NCBI GenBank assembly: GCA_002224055.1
Contig: AZLU01000334.1
Location: 1-32,598 of the forward strand
DNA from: Pezizomycotina sp. ARF18
Taxonomy: Eukaryota > Ascomycota
Reading direction: 5' to 3'
Length of the DNA: 32,598 nt
Below, piece by piece: positions 31,758 to 32,598 of the stretch (positions within the stretch are counted from its first letter, which is position 1; each line of letters begins with the position of its first letter). The position numbers and the translations under genes were made by a program. The notes beneath the pieces are model-generated. The model saw only the letters and a program-made list of their open reading frames with translations. It was not told where the DNA came from and searched no databases.

Positions 31758-32598
31758 GAAAATTCCACAAGCTTGTGAGGCGAGTTTCTATTACAACGGA
31801 GCTGGGAGCGTGTTCCAGATTGTATTTATTTTAATAGCTATTTTCTTCAGGCAAATCCTTATAACTATCTCTCCGTCCTTAAGCATTCACGTGAACTCAT
31901 GTTGTTTTCTTTCCGACTTACGATTTTCGGGAACGTGTGCTGCTTTCGATCCTATAGACGGATTTCATTCCCAAAACAGAGATTTTTTATGCACATAACT
32001 TTGAATTTATCGGTCTTTTTCATCTAATATTTGCTTATCATTTCCTCCGTGGTGTTATATATATATATAACGGTTCTATGAAAATCCTTCATCGACTAAA
32101 ATTACAGGCTAGTATCAAACTCAGCTTAAAAATAAGTAAAACAAGCTATTGCAATAAAAATATCTCTAAATCCTTGATCTTGGTCTTGGATAAATATTCG
32201 TGAGAGAATAATGTCTGGGCTACATACTTGTTAGTCACTGGGTTATGCCCAGTACTGTTTAGTTTAGCAGCGAATTGAGACCTCAGAGTGCGTGCGGGTA
32301 ATGATTAATTAGGCAGACAGTGCTCGCTTTCTTTTCATTCTCTGTTGCAACGTTGCTTCTATAAAATGGCCATCGACATGTTCTTTAGTTTTACTTTACG
32401 ACTTTTTTTTCCGGCTATATACTTACATGCAAATAGTAATACTCCACCGAGATTAGCTATGTTAATAATAATCCTCATAAATATAAATACATGCTACATA
32501 GTATTCAGTATAATATAACCTCAGTCCTCCTTGGAGGGTCTCCAGACTAACCTCAGTAGAATGCCCTTGCCTTAAATTCTATAAGATGTACTTTTTTT
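31758..32598. other. Right-edge spacer
   Basis: Nothing coding is supported. A perfect palindrome GTTATATATATATATAAC occurs around 32054-32071. The sequence becomes AT-rich towards the right edge, without the loss of CA/TG steps seen at 1-2387. Confidence 0.5.

Noticed and set aside
1-32598. CRISPR array, rRNA or bacterial operon
   Set aside because: No regularly spaced identical repeats, no rRNA-like sequence, no Shine-Dalgarno-led gene series; genes have fungal introns.

Overview
The window looks like nuclear DNA of a filamentous ascomycete (Pezizomycotina). Evidence: short GT-AG introns with CTAAC-type branch sites, pyrimidine-rich leaders before ATGs, a Zn2Cys6 regulator, a membrane-anchored P450, a tyrosinase, secreted Ser/Thr-rich proteins, and AT-rich blocks with the dinucleotide signature of repeat-induced point mutation (RIP). 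Genus cannot be told from the sequence alone.

Layout: 1-3560 is a RIP-saturated repeat relic. 3700-6008 is the 3' part of a bacterial-type RHS/YD-repeat (Tc toxin C-like) gene, 5'-truncated next to the RIP block and broken in several frames. 6009-8095 is mostly non-coding and holds a strong inverted repeat. 8096-8551 is a decayed unknown ORF. 8711-9277 (-) is a small two-exon protein with no visible ATG. 10543-11884 (-) is a secreted protein with six tandem units of 31-34 residues. 14006-16735 (+) is a Zn2Cys6 transcription factor. 17083-17717 is a RIP-mutated inverted-terminal-repeat DNA element. 17871-19511 (+) is a cytochrome P450. 20469-21117 (+) is a small secreted protein. 21516-23443 (-) is a multi-pass fungal membrane protein. 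24872-25857 (-) is a secreted Ser/Thr-rich protein. 27926-29296 (+) is a tyrosinase. 29297-32598 has no secure gene but carries one end of a second copy of the 17 kb element.

Nearly every recognisable gene is interrupted by single-base frame changes while its motifs, codon use and splice sites stay intact. Many of these changes look like one base lost from a G, C or A run. That pattern fits uncorrected long-read indels at least as well as true decay, so pseudogene calls here are provisional. Outside the RIP blocks I see little sign of C-to-T nonsense mutation.

Regulator, P450, secreted proteins and tyrosinase together could form a small metabolite or cell-surface locus, but no backbone synthase (PKS, NRPS, terpene synthase) is visible. 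A pathway is therefore only a hypothesis.
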